From: Owenia fusiformis
Taxonomy: Eukaryota; Annelida; Polychaeta; Sabellida; Oweniidae
Length of the DNA stretch: 64,000 bases
Direction: 5' to 3'
Assembly: GCA_903813345.2 (NCBI GenBank)
Contig: CAIIXF020000008.1
Span: forward strand, 1,809,341 to 1,873,340
Position 1 is the stretch's first letter, and the number at the start of each line of letters is the position of its first letter. This document shows positions 15,301 through 30,300 of this stretch, one piece after another. The position numbers were made by a program, and so were the translations under genes. The notes under the pieces were generated by a model. That model ran no database searches. It worked only from the letters and a program-made list of their open reading frames with translations, and had not been told where the DNA came from.

Positions 15301-18300
15301 ATGGCTGGTTGGAAAAAATAAACCAATCAAAAAATCCTGTAAAAGAGTGACTATTTTTCTTTGTAATTTGTGATGTTACAATTTGCTATGCAGTACTGGT
15401 ACAGTGCAAGCAAAATATCAACATATCTTAGCTGTATTTTTAGGATGGAAAGTGGATACACATTTGCATGTTTTAGCTATAAGGTTTTAGAGCAAAATTG
15501 GCTTTATTCATTGAACAAACCTGTAACGGATCATACATTTGCCATTTATCATAACTTTAATGAATTATGACGAAGGTAAACTAATTTGATTCAATATTTT
15601 CATCTTACTTTCTGTACCTGCTCAGTGTCAGTGGAGTATTTTGTTTTATCCAATATTTTGACATGTTTCAGATACATAAAACAGGTTTGTAAAAACCTAT
15701 ATTTTCAACAGTGGGCAGATATGGCTTTACATCCCGGCTGAGTGAGAAGATATATTATATATGCCCACTACGTCTTAACTGCTGTTCACATGTTGAAGCA
15801 TTTTTGTACCTTTTGCATAATGACATTAATTGGTGGCATGCTATGTAATATCTGAGCATAGGTGACAGTCTTACCAATGTGAAACCAATTAAAGCAAGAA
15901 AACAAGAGCAACCTCTGTAAAAATGGATGAACTTATAAAAAGGAAAAGACTGCAAAGTACATACATTAGAGATTCAAAAGTCACATCAACTGAACTATTC
16001 TTGTCAACCATATAATCTATTAAGGCTGGATAACAAATTGCTATACGGTTGTATCTGTCACAGACAGATTATGTCAAGAGATCGACTTGACATTGGAAAG
16101 TGATTTAGGCCATCGGAATTGTTTTATTTTGAAAATTAAGCATGTTTAGAAAACAATTCTCAAACAACTTTAAATGAGTCATGACAAATTATATTCATAT
16201 GGTTAAAAAATATTTTATCAAGGGGGGGGGCTTTAATGATGTGTTAGACCTTTTAAAAAGTGTTCAAAAAATGAGGCATTTATTTCATAAAGGTACATTT
16301 ATGATTTAATTTATGGTGAGGAACATATGATGAGCTATATACATCTCAAACTATGTCAGTTAGTCAAGAGTATCTCTAATAATGTACCTCCATTCTCAAC
16401 AATAAGTTATACTAAAAGCTCAGTCCTTTGTCCTTATACTTTGTGGAGACATAACTGGTGTTTAACATTTGCACTTTATCTTTCTCTCCTCCACTCTTTT
16501 TAAATAATTCACATTAATCGTACAAGTGAGTTGTTAGGCAGCAATCAAACTAGCGAGAAGCCATATTAACTGATAAAAAGCATTACTGACGAAGTGAAAA
16601 GCATTTCCCATATCTTCAAAATTATGATTAATATTACATGTTCTGCTAAACAAAGACAAATGTTAACACTATTAGCAAATTAAACAATCAATAATAATGG
16701 CACTTTATGTCAAGATACTGTGTCATTTTAGGAAACTTTATTATTTATTTAGGATCAATGTGACACAACTTGGGTCATAATATTGATTTCATCAGACGAG
16801 ATGATAGTGATAAGCATGAATGTTTGACAAAATAAACATTTACATGCATATAAACTATCAATCAAACTGAATTATGGCAATATTGAAGAGAGTCCTTAAT
16901 AAGATAATGGGAAATTAATGTCAGACTACAGCACATGAATACAATTATTTAAAGAAACACAATCAGGATTGATGAATGGATGTTTTGTTTTAAATTGATC
17001 AAATGGCATTTCATTGAAGATGATAGATTTTTCAGTGATATGGATGTGTTTTCATTATGTTTTAAGTACATGCAGTTGATTCAAAAGTCAAAAAGCATTT
17101 CATATATATTAAATACTAACACATTGGATTTAAGGCAGATATAATGACATATCCTATTTGATGTCTCGCTTCACTGATTACATGTAGATGTTACAAAATA
17201 AAAGGGTGATTTTGATTAAACAATTATTTCTTTGAAGGTTGGTGCTTGTCAATAATACTTGTTTTTACAACCAAGGCACACAGGACCCATGACACCAGGA
17301 AAGCAAACATCAAGACAGCAGGACAAAAGTGAAATTTACCCATAACTGATATACACATTTTATAAAGTAGGTTACTTTTTGGTATGGCAAAATACCAAAG
17401 TCAAAAAATAAACTGTCAAGTTTTCTTTGTATTTTTATGAAAAATAGCTGTGTGTTTTATGGATTGTGCGTCAGTTTTGCAGATGGATGTTGACTCTTGA
17501 TACATATATGAACTTCGAGATTACATTTTGTCTATCCCACATTATTTGAGACCTTGTATGAATACTAGCATCTGCAACTATTTTTGATGTTATTAGTGTT
17601 GGTTATCAATTTATATTTATTCTTTAACATGTGCCGTAATATTAAATTGTCGTTTGGCATAATTGGGGTTTGTTCTTCTTATGACTGGTGTGCATTTAGA
17701 AGTTTCTCTTGTTGGATTCCTAACAATTATTGTTGTTCCCCTTTGACACTTGTGTGTACACATATTTTGGTTCCATAACAGACAAATCTTCTGAAGCAAC
17801 CCTGCTATTTACAAATATGAATAAAAATAATTCAATATAAGCTGACAATTATATTGTTGTTTTTAAAGAACATGTGAATCTAATCAAGATTCTGCTAGCA
17901 GGATTCAATAAGGCTTTAGAAGACAGATTAAGAATGTCATATGTATTGACATATGACATCGTTTTTGTCAACAAAAATTAATACTCCATCAAAACCTAAT
18001 GCATATCTGTCAATATTTACAGAATGAAATATATGATCCACAAATCTGATATTTTCAAGAAGATGTTTATATTTATCAAAGAAAGACACCATACTTTTTA
18101 CTCATTGACGTAGCAGTCTTTCTCATTGGGGTCGTTTTCTCTAGTGCTATGTATGCAATGAGATTCGATCTCTGGGCTGATTTTTTATGTTAATAATAAG
18201 TCAGTAATTACTTGAAGTTAATTGTTTTATTCCCAAAACTAGGCAATCAGAAAAATCATATAAAAAAGTGAACAATGGAAATCATAATTATACAGAGGAT

Positions 18301-21300
18301 ATCCTATGTTTTATGAGTGATATGATTTTTATCCATGAATTGATATGAAATCTGCACAATATAGCATGGTGTAGCTCATATCATGAGTTAAAGCGTGCTT
18401 GTTATGTTCCTGTCATGATCCAACTAATTGGCTATTTTTACTATCAGCTTCATTTGAGCCAAGTAGCAAAATCCATTAACCATTGATACATATATTTTAG
18501 TTTAAAAGCCTATTTGATGGGCTGATGAAATATTGCCAAAAATACAATTTTTCCCCAAGTTACAAAAGTTCCTTTTTACAGATTTTAAATGTCTGTTAAT
18601 TGTTTTGTTGCAGTTGTCAGCATTTTGCAAAGATTGATAAACCCTGAATGACATTGGAATAATTATCAGAAATCTACTTGGGCATAATCTTTCTAACTTA
18701 ATGAATGCCATGCAAAAGCTGAATAAACCATAAGATGATCAGAAATGGCAAATAATGTGTTTATACAAAGATATGAAACTAATAACAAGACAGGATGACA
18801 TGAGAACATAAATCTGGTAAATTCTAAATGGTAAAAGAACAGACTGCTGTAGGTAGTAAATCTGATGATCTATATCTCAAACACTGGTTGATATTTCATG
18901 CTGGCCTGAAGTTTCAGTTGTTCAGCTCTTAAACCTCTCCATAATCTTCTCCATTTTAATGAATACTCTCACATAATCCTTAAATAGACCACATCTGAGT
19001 ATTTGTCTTTAGGACCTTTATCTGGTCTCTCAATGTAAGCAAATGCAATATTTGGTTCTTTTGTGGCGTCGCATTAAGGCTAGTGTAAGAAATATTCCTG
19101 TTCATCGATGTCATGTTTTTCTGATGTGTTGTTTGTCAAATCTATTGAATCTTTAATGCAATCTTGCCTGGCAGGTTCTGAAAACAAAATGATGACCATT
19201 ATTATTTTATTGTTAAAGTACACGCAATGGGGAAATAAAGCTATTATAAAACTATTGTAAAAGTGAAAGTTACTCTGCATATTCCCAGGGGATCTCAGAT
19301 TACAAATAAATAGGTTTATTTATGGTTGCAAAGTGATGATAACAATATAATAAATTGAATAATGACTTACTGTTTGGTAATAATCTAGGTTGTTTGTTCA
19401 AATGTCTCCCAAAGGATCTGTCACTGATGGCATGTCTGTACCAATACCATTATAATTATTTCACAAGATTGTCCACGTGTCTGATTTTGTTTGTTTGCTC
19501 ACTTAGTCTCCTAAATGTATTTTCCCAATGACAGTTTTTGCATATTGAGTTATTTGGAATTGTCGTTGTCGGGTTTCATAACTACTTAGGTGGGTCAAAA
19601 AGTTTTGCAGTTGATGCCATAACTTCAAGGAAAATAGGAATTTTGCAATGAAACTTAGTACACATATATGTTATATATTTATATATTATATGGTAAAATT
19701 TGGGACCTTAATTTTGATTGGTTCTTGAGATATGGTTGCTATGGTAACCAGAGTGGTGGGTACCATGTTCAACCCGAAATTATGTTTTTCCAAATAGTTT
19801 TCTTGATTGAGAGATGAAATAAGGAACACTTGTGTGTTTTGAAAGCATTTATTATGTGTTCACTTTTATTTACATAAATAAAACACATTCCATATTGACA
19901 TATATGGCAAAATCTAATATAGGTACTTATTTCATAAAATGCATTGGGAAACTTTTCAAGAGACTCAATTGAGAAGCACTACTCCCCGAATTTCTTAACA
20001 TTATAGTATAATACAGGTCATTAACGAAGAGAATCCAAAAATAAATTAGGTCCACCAGTTTAATTTGGGAATTGGCAGGTTTATATTTTGTCCATGAAAT
20101 CACTGCCTTATGATCAATTGTATTGTTTTGAAAAGGAGATCTAGTTTGCAGAATCTGGATCCGTTCTTATGAACAATCTTTGTTTTTGTCTAATTTCATC
20201 AACATATCTGCCAACATGCCAAAGGCATCTTCACAAAGTCAGACAGGTGTATCTTCATGTTATAGAACATGTACACCACCCAATTTGGACGACTGTATCT
20301 CTTGTAAACCCATTTTAAGTAAACAAAATGAGAATCAAAATTGATCTTTATTACATTTATCACTTATTTAATTACTTTTTTACAGGAGTTTATTAACTGA
20401 TTAAACAACAGATATATTGGAAAGTAAGAGATGCAAGGGATCCACATCCAGTGCATCATGACATCCAGCAGTATAGCCTTTAAAGAAACAATAAAGATTG
20501 ACGATTCATAATAGAAAGATATTGCATGTAAACATGTTATACTGATTAAATGAATAGAACAGTCATTCTAACCAAGTAAGCCTAAAGACAGTGAAAATCC
20601 CAAAAAGTGGCAATGGAGGAAATGAATCTATTATTTTTCAGTTAGAACTACAATGTGAATGCAAAATAGGTATTTTCTCCTATATCAATCAATTAGAGAA
20701 CCACTTGTTGGTACATTTTAGTTTTCTAAGATCAACATAAATCATCTTCACCTCATATATGGTGAAATGAAGCATGATGACACAACAAATGATGACCTGT
20801 TTCATCAAGATAATGAAGGAATTCTAGAGGAATGACATCAAAGCACTAATACTTAACCTAAATGGTGAAATCAAGTGAAATGACAAAGTGTGATTATCAC
20901 ACCAGTAGCCTTTATTAGTGTCACATCGGTGATTTCTCAACTATGTGAAGTTCCTTATTCAGTTCAGAACTGCACGGACCAATAGGTTCATAAATGTCAC
21001 TACAATACCCTTTTACTTAGGAAATCATTAATTTCTAATTTTTCATTAGAAATATACTTGTACAATATACTAGAGGTCAAAGGGATTCAACATTTTCAAT
21101 TTGGTTTGGTTTTTGATTCCCTTTTTGGATAATTAAATCTTGGTTCTTTCACACTATTATATTCTGTTATGATGAAGAATATAAAACAAAATTAGCCAGT
21201 ATGATCACTCTATTTTGCACTTTTTTCATCTATATCCTAGACACTGTAATATTGTCATCTGATCACTTGCTGCAGGTTATCACTAGATACTCTCATTAAT

Positions 21301-24300
21301 ACATCTCTTGTTACAAATTAAAAGTCAACATTATTATCAAAATTGAACATTATTAAAAATGAATAGTTACTTCCATGCAAAAGAATCAAATTTAATTTAG
21401 AATTATTTGATGTTGACGGTATGATTTAAAATTCATCATCAGAGATTTTTACGAATGGTAATTTTTCCTCAAAAAAATATGTTCTGTTAAAGTGATTTTT
21501 CCTAACCAAATGAACTATTGCTCCAAAGTTACGGTAAACCTAGAATATACCCAAATTACATTGTACCTCTATCAATTTCATGTGATTCGTCATGTATTTT
21601 ACTTTTTGGTACATCAGTAATAAGAAATGCGAAATGTGATGTGAAATGAAATTAAAAAACCCACATCATCCATCAGCTCTGAGAGAAAAAAGAGGTAACA
21701 GTGATGGTAAACAACATAGACTATCAACAAGAATTTATGGTAAAGATATTGATGAAAATAGCCACAACAGAAAAATCACATTAGTGCAGTGTGGATGATG
21801 ACCATTTCCAAACAAAAATCCATACCATTTCCAAAGAACAGTATTAAGTTGAACATCATGGTAGATCACATACCATTTCCAAAGAACAGTATTAAGTTGA
21901 ACATCGTAGTAGATCACATACCATTTCCAAACAACAGTATTAAGTTGAACATCATGGTAGATCACATACCATTTCCAAAGAACAGTATTAAGTTGAACAT
22001 CGTAGTAGATCACATACCATTTCCAAAGAACAGTATTAAGTTGAACATCGTAGTAGATCACATATCATTTCCAAACAACAGTATTAAGTTAAACATCGTG
22101 GTAGATCACATACCATTTCCAAACAACAGTATTAAGTTGAACATCATGGTAAATAACATACCATTTCCAAAGAACAGTATTAAGTTGAACATCGCGGTAG
22201 ATCACATACCATTTCCAAAGAACAGTATTAAGTTGAACATTGTGGTAGATCACATACCATTTCCAAAGAACAGTATTAAGTTGAACATCGTGGTAGATCA
22301 CATACCATTTTCATAGAACAGTATTAAGTTGAACATTGTGGTAGATAACATACCATTTCCAAAGAACAGTAATAAGTTGAACATCGTGGTAGATCACATA
22401 CCATTTCCAAAGAACAGTATTAAGTTGAACATCGTGGTAGATCACATACCATTTCCAAAGAACAGTATTAAGTTGAACATCATGGTAGATCACATACCAC
22501 TTCCAAACAACAGTATTAAGTTGAACATCGTGGCAGATCACATACCATTTCCATAGAACAGTATTAAGTTGAACATCGTGGTAGATAACATACCATTTCC
22601 AAAGAACAGTATTAAGTTGAACATCGTGGTAGATCACATACCATTTCCATAGAACAGTATTAAGTTGAACATTGTGGTAGATCACATACCATTTCCAAAA
22701 GAACAGTATTAAGTTAAACATCGTGGTAGATCACATACGATTTCTAAACATCAGTATTAAGTTGAACATCGTGGCAGTATTAAAATGAACACTGTACATA
22801 ATGACAGACCATTTCCAAACAACAGTATTTATTTAAACATTTTGGATAATGACACATGTCTCCCATATTTTGCAAAATTGCTCCACTACTTTTCGAGTAA
22901 AAGTAAAATATAAATATTGATCATTGCACCAATGGTATTTTAGTTATTTCCCAGACAGGTAGTAAGGATGGATGGACAGAGACATTCTCTATATCCCCAA
23001 ACTTCGTTTGATGGGATAAATATTATGGCAACACCAAAAAAAGGTACAAACAATAACAAAGTGTAAGAATAGACTTGCACTTAAACATGTTAAATAGTTT
23101 TCAATGAAAGATTTTATCCTTGTGGTGTTTTATGGGGATATAAAATAAAGTTGGTGTGATAGATTAACAGTTCTAGGTTGATTCGAGATAAAAATTGTCA
23201 GATTAAAGTTAAGAACTTACTGAAGAAAGTATTTATTGTTTGTACACGTAATTTAGGTACATACAACATGTTGTCTCTGAATCTACATGTATACATTAAA
23301 ATTCCATATTTCATTAAACTTTTACAGGACTCGATTTTAGGACAAATGCTGTGTGTTCTATAGAAAAATTCAATTCAATTTTTATTTCTGGAGAGAGGAT
23401 GTAAAAAAGTATTCTCTTGAATTCTCCAATCTTATTCTATTTTTGGGGTTGAATTTCTCCATCTTATTCAATTTTTAGATGTTGACTTTCACCATCTTAT
23501 TCTATTTTTAGGGGTTGAATTTCTCCATTTTATTCTATTTTCAGATGTTGACTTTCCCCATCTTACTTGTAAAAAACTAGAAAAACACAGAGTTCCAAAT
23601 CTCACTGATGAAACAATATTTTGAAGTTTCAGTAGTATAGCATTATTGCCTCCTTTTATTGGCCATTTTGAATTCAAGAGCCATCTTCCTTCTTGAGTAT
23701 TCCTACGTCCCTAAGGCATCACCAAATCTGTCACAAGCAGAACAATATCGTTTCCATATTCTTTCTTTGTGCAGTCAATGAAAATAATGCATTTAGATGG
23801 TCAAATATGGCACATTACTACAGTATATTTACTTTTTTGTTTTGAGAAACTTTACCAATATCAGCTTCATCAATCTGTTATTTTATAAAACAACACAATA
23901 ATATCTTATTTTTTCAAAACATCAGAGACTAGGTAATTAATAATTTTGTATTTTGTACTTTTATGTAAAAACAAGATTTTATTATTGCCATTCTAATAAT
24001 ATTAATACATTGCCCTATACCTATAAAAGAACTCACTTAGATTTAAGAGGATTCATGTGTGTTTAAGGGTTACCAGAACCTCATTGATGAGGAAAAAAGG
24101 TGAGAACATGGATGTAGAGGCTTTTCAGGTGGTTCATTACTGGAGGCAGGTAGTTATGTGGCTAATAGTGAGAAAGTAATCAAAAGGAATGCCTAAAGTT
24201 GCAAAATGCTCAGAATAGGGGCAATTAACTGTCATCAAATTGACTTCATCTCCAGGAACGAGAAGTCACATAATCCCAATCCTGGGCGTAATTTTGATTG

Positions 24301-27300
24301 ATCTTAATACTTATGATTGGTGGGAACCTTGACATAATGAATTAAAAGTGATTCAATCTCAAGCCTCATCTTGATCTAAATAGATGAATATATTTTTGGA
24401 TGAATCCAATCGGATTTGTCAAATACTTTGGGGTCTTCAAGCAATCCTTTGGTCATAAGACCCAATGAATTCACCGAAAAATTTACGGATGGGTAATTTT
24501 AAAAAAACTACACTTTAAAATTATAGGCCCATTTAACAGATCATCCATGATCAATGAAACATCAAATTTGAAATTTATTGACTTCTGTTCGATGGTGGGT
24601 TTGAAGATATATTAGCTTTGAACACAGTTGAAAAACATTTTTCTGATTTTTCGACAATCCACTCTCAAATATGGCCAATTCTCAAATTTTCTTTTGGAAA
24701 CTTATAAATGCTTTGGAAATTCTGTGGCCTTCTTGAATATTTCTTCTTGAGCAGAGGTCCTATGTCTCGATGGTATCAACATTTTTTTTATTACATTTAT
24801 GTATGGATGTTTCAAATATCATTGATAAATTTTGTTTGCAAATGTCCTGTCATGTGGACAATTCAGCAAGATTAAAAGTGTGCTGCTTTGAAATCTTCAC
24901 TAGAAATCTTAGAGTGGGACAAGTGGAATGATTTTGTAGTAGTGGCCTATCTGTTGGGAGATGACTGGATTCAGTGGATCTTCATTGTGGTGTGTTATTA
25001 CAAATAATACTCTCTTGCATAATATAAAGTAGTATAATAAAGTAAGTAATATAAAGCAGATATTGCATGTCCAGCGTGACACAAAAATGCGCTCCTTAGA
25101 AGCATGGACACTGCCATTGTGTCATTTCAATACTTTAAGGTATTTTATTGCAAATGTCACATTTTTGTGTCTTATTAGAATGTGTATCCCCATCCTATAA
25201 ATATACAAGGACAAATGAAGGTAGTGAATGTCCAAAAATTTGTGATTATTTATAAAATGCATAAGTGTGCCATATATCATCTGATGAATACTGAACTTGA
25301 TAAGCGAATCTGTAGTACAAAAGCATGTCTTCAAACGAGGAGATCATTTGTTTGGAGATATTATGAACACCACTGACATGCTTAATGTGTAAATGACTAT
25401 ACATACTTGTACATAGGTGGGTAGGGTATTTACATTTCAATATTCAACTGACCTTTTTATCAACTCCAATGAGGTATATACTTCTACACTGCATTCAAAG
25501 TGAGTACAATTAAAGTCAATGATAGATCATCTGAAGAAATAATGATCCCTCTGGAATGATAAAAGTAATGATTGAAATGGTAATGACTTCAAATGATATT
25601 TTGTCTAATGAGGAAACACAAGGTAGCAATTTCAAAGATCAAGGATTAGATGAGGCTATAAAATGAAATTACTTTTTGATACAGACTAAACAATTAATTA
25701 AGGTTATGTCTGACCATTGTAAAAATGGGCAATGGGACCTGTGGTGGAGTCCTCAGAGAAGAATGGTCCTTTCTCTCTTGGACCATAAATATGCCTCAAA
25801 AGGATATGAGTTGAAAGATGTGGATGTTCTCTGATCACTCTGCCAAAGTTTCACACCGACACAGACTTAGTTATAGTAAATGGTTCTATCTATTGCCATA
25901 ATAGACTTAGCCTGGATGGTTCATTATATACATCAATGAACATGTTATTTACAGCAGGAATGGAACTTTATCCAGTTTTTACTTAGAACGGAGCTGTAGG
26001 ATTGAATCATCATGTCAACAACCTAAATTGAACAAAATATTAACATACTTAGGTGGTTCAAAAAGTTTTGCAGTTGATGCCATAACTTCAAGGAAAATAG
26101 GACTTTTACAATGAAACTTGGTACACATATGTGTTATACATTTATACATTATATGTTAAAATTTTGGACCTCAATTTTGATTGGTTCTTGAGATATGGTT
26201 GCTATGGTAACCAGAATGGTGGGTACCATGTTCAACCCGAAATTACGTTTTTCCAAATAGTTTTCTTGCTTGAAATCTTTTTGTAAAGTGGCAGTTAGCA
26301 GGTGTAAGTGTCTTTTGGAAAAGATAAAAGTTCTTATAGAGCAGGACAGACATATTTCATTAGAGGAAATAAGTCATTTACTGGATATATCTAAGGGGCC
26401 ATACAATTGTCACAAAGATCTTGAAAAAGCGGTATGTTGCAGCAAAGTGGGTTCCAAAGTTCCTCACAGCGGAGCAAAAGGAAGCGCGTCTTGCAGCATC
26501 TAGGCAATTTCTGGATACGTTTTGGCATCATTTCCAAATGCTCCCTGAACCAGTTCATAAGTCTCTTGCAAAGTCTTGCCATTTTGAACCATGCACTGTA
26601 CATCAGATTTCTATGTTTCCATTTCATCAATTTGGTTGGTGTGGAAACATCTACCATTTTCAAAATTTCCTCACTTTTCCATCTCAATTTTACAACTGGG
26701 TTTTGGACAGTATACATCACAAAGGAACTTATCGTATCACTTGTCTATTGTGATGTCATAGAGACAATTAGAAAAATTGAAGAATTTGAAGAAAAATAGC
26801 CACCCGAAGACACTTACACCTGCTAATTGCCATTTTACAAAGAGTTTATTCAAGCAAGAAAACTATTTGGAAAAATGTAATTTCGGGTTGAACATGGTAC
26901 CCACCACTCTGGTTGAAATTTCTTAATCATCAAATATTTCTAAATGCATTTCAAAAAAGATTATCTTTTTAACACCAATGCAAAGATTGAACAAAAGACA
27001 CACTATTTCAATAATAAAATGCCATATTTAATGGGCCACTTCAATGTTTTAGCATATCAAAAATATTTTGAAACATTAGTGATGTCACTAAGGTACCAAA
27101 AACTTTTTGAAAAAAATTGAATTTTTTTTTTCGATGTCAATCTTTTCTAAATATGTTAGACTTCATAAAAAACCAATGTCGATTGTCTAACCAGGTTAAA
27201 AGAAAGAATAAATTATGTTTTAGATATCATTGTACCATTGGTTTCTATGAGAACTAAAATTTTGAAATGCATTTTTCTCAGAACCATTTTCATGCACTGA

Positions 27301-30300
27301 TAAGTTCATTTCTCGCTTATTTATGAACCGATTTTCTTAATATTTTCGGCAAAAAACATGGAAGGATGATAGCTATACATTGGTATGAATTGTGGCTAAT
27401 TAGAAGATATGAGTGACCTCTAAAATTTGGTTTTAAATAAATTCACAAATTTTGGAACAAAAAGTCTATCAAAAAACACTTTTTGAAATTTAAAAAAAAA
27501 GTTTCACATATCAGACTTTGATAACATTGGGTAAGACTACAATATAAGCCAAAGTGGTTTAAACTTTATATGGGGCCTTTAAGTAAATACACTTGTAGTT
27601 GTTTTTACATGATATTTTCCCAAAAGCATAAACAAATTAAGACTATGCAAAGATAAAATCATCATAATATTATCGGGCAGTGAACATTTAGGAGTAAAAT
27701 GAAAAATGTAATTACTTAAAGAGATAATCTGTCACCTTGGGGTTAAAATTTAAACCAAGGAAATTTTCTCTGCATAAAAAATAGATTTATTGATTTCTTC
27801 CAAAATAAGTAAGATTTGTCGCAAATTCCACAGTAAGTTTGATTGTATAGAACCCAATTGGCACAATTAAGTCAGTCTTTTATGAGCTACCAAAATGTTC
27901 AGACAAATTGAAAATTCGATCAGCTGATGCTACCATACAATTAACAAAAGAAACAGGCACATTGTATCTGGCAGTAGTTGACAAAAATACAAAAGAAATC
28001 TTGATTGTGTTCCTAATAAAACAATGTCTCTCTCAAACCATTTATACAATGATAGATATACACATGTCATGACTTGTCTCTATTGCCAACAAAAAAGTAA
28101 TATATTGCAACTTTTAAATACCAGCTTACATCACTTTCTACAAATCTGATCAATACATTGGTGTTTGGCCTTGGATGTAATCATTTCAAACTGGACGGGC
28201 GTCCTGTAAGATACAATAATGAATGATTTAATCTAGGGATAAGTTTATAGGACAATACAAGGGGTTTTATTGGCACATTTTCTGGAGCATTAAGATTTGC
28301 TATTACAGAATAAATGCCAATCGGGACATCAATGTTGTACTTGGATTGAATTTAGTATCATCTGACAAAAACCATGATGACTTGACATTAATTTTTATCA
28401 TGACAAAGTAAAGTGCACCTAAAAAGCCTCCATTATCTTAAACTATTGACCACAAAGATAATAGCATATAAATCATGGATATGGTGTGGAGAATTTGCTA
28501 ATTTTTTAACAGATTTAAGGGCATTCAAGAAGTATGCAGCTTGTATTACAATAATCTTGGATTTACAATGTGAAAACTAGCACATATTTCAGAGATAAAG
28601 CTAAAAGCAAATCCCTATAAAATTTGAAATAAAATACCTGAGGTATATATGATTCTATCAAATCATTTGTAAGTGATGTTATGAGATTTGTTTTTTTAAA
28701 TAATTTAGATGATAAAATAATCTGATTTAACACTCCTGAAGGCATACGTCTGTAACTATAATTCTGAATTTTGATTGGCTGACTCTGAGTAAGGCTGAGT
28801 AAGGATTATATCAATTCAAATTTTCCTATTTAAAGAGTTCATGAAGCAAAACCAACCAATTGAGAAGAGTAGTAAAATGTCTAAGATAATAGCTTTTAAT
28901 CCTGACAGCGTTAAAACCCCAGAGACACACTCATGTCAATGCTGTTATTTAAAGCAGATATTTAGTGTACTACTTTCTGCACTTTCCCTTACATTCAACC
29001 TGATGTGTCAGTAAATTCTATTACACATACAAAATGATTTAGCTGATTCAAAACATGCTTCAGAACAATATAAAGAGATTCCTGGAAGTTAAAATCAGAC
29101 ATCCACTTCAAAAATGTCTGGATAAATATTTTTTAGTGCAGATTTATTATTGTTAAGTTGTTCTGAATTGCAGAGGTCTGGTTTATTTCAACTGTTTAAT
29201 TTTTGTTGATTGATAAAGTGTTGCCCTTGAAACTCAATTATCTTATTTACAACAATTGTTACATCATTATACAATATGTCTCCGATTACTAATTTATTGA
29301 TATGGTTCACCCTGAGTACTATAAACAGTTGGATAGGTTTTTATAAGTCAGATAACTTTGTTAATTCATGGATACTGATTCTTTTATTTTCCAATTTCTA
29401 CTTTTCTGTTTTTCTTTTTTTAGAATTTCTAAATACGATCATATTTTTATATCGTTATTCAATTGACGTTTCACTTTACAATACATATATAACTTATAAT
29501 TAAGGATTTAAGCCCTGGACTTGGTGCAATGTGCAATGGTCATTCCTTGAAAGTGTTGCTTACCAAAATTTGCATGAGATTGGCTGAAATTCGACACACC
29601 TGGCCTAGCTTTTTGTGAATTTTCATTCATGTAGTTAATATATACATGTAAATGGTATACATGGTTCATACTGTAGTAACTTCTAACAGTACAATCCAAA
29701 TCCTATACCTTTTGAGACTTGCTCTTTTTCACCAGTGGTTCTCCGGATTGATAAACTTCAACATATTTCCTCTATTCGGGGTGTTTTGTACTTTTGAAAT
29801 TTGATATTACATGTAAAACATGTTTTATTTGTTTCCTGATGTTGCCTGTCACATATACTTCATCATTAGGGTAAATAATTTATGGAATTTCTATTATTAT
29901 GGTGAAACATGATCTATTAAAAGTGTTTCATTGTTTTTGCTTATATTATATTGTTTATATTTATGGAATATAATGTTAATCCTAATTTCTAACTTTTCCA
30001 TGTTTTACTGGATAGACAGGCAGATAAGTGGGGACTACTTTAGCTCCCTTCTGAATACTGACAATACTGACATTTAATATATATATATATAGGAGACATT
30101 TCCATTAGAGACACTTCCGTCACAATATAGACTAGTCTCGTCACTTACATGAACATCGTCAAAGAAACAGATCCTCAAATTATCTACTTTTAAAGAATGA
30201 TGAAAAACATTATCGTAACAAACAACAAATGTTGAACAAAAACAATAAAAATCACGATATCTAACTGTGCAACACAACATGAAATTATTTTATCAATCAA

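Noticed and set aside
21735-22721. Long open frames on both strands with a 16-residue repeat (for example QLNTVLWKW)
   Set aside because: They follow from a 48-bp minisatellite whose length is a multiple of three; no splice sites, promoter or protein similarity.
21807-22800. CRISPR-like array
   Set aside because: Repeats are contiguous with no unique spacers, and the window is eukaryotic.
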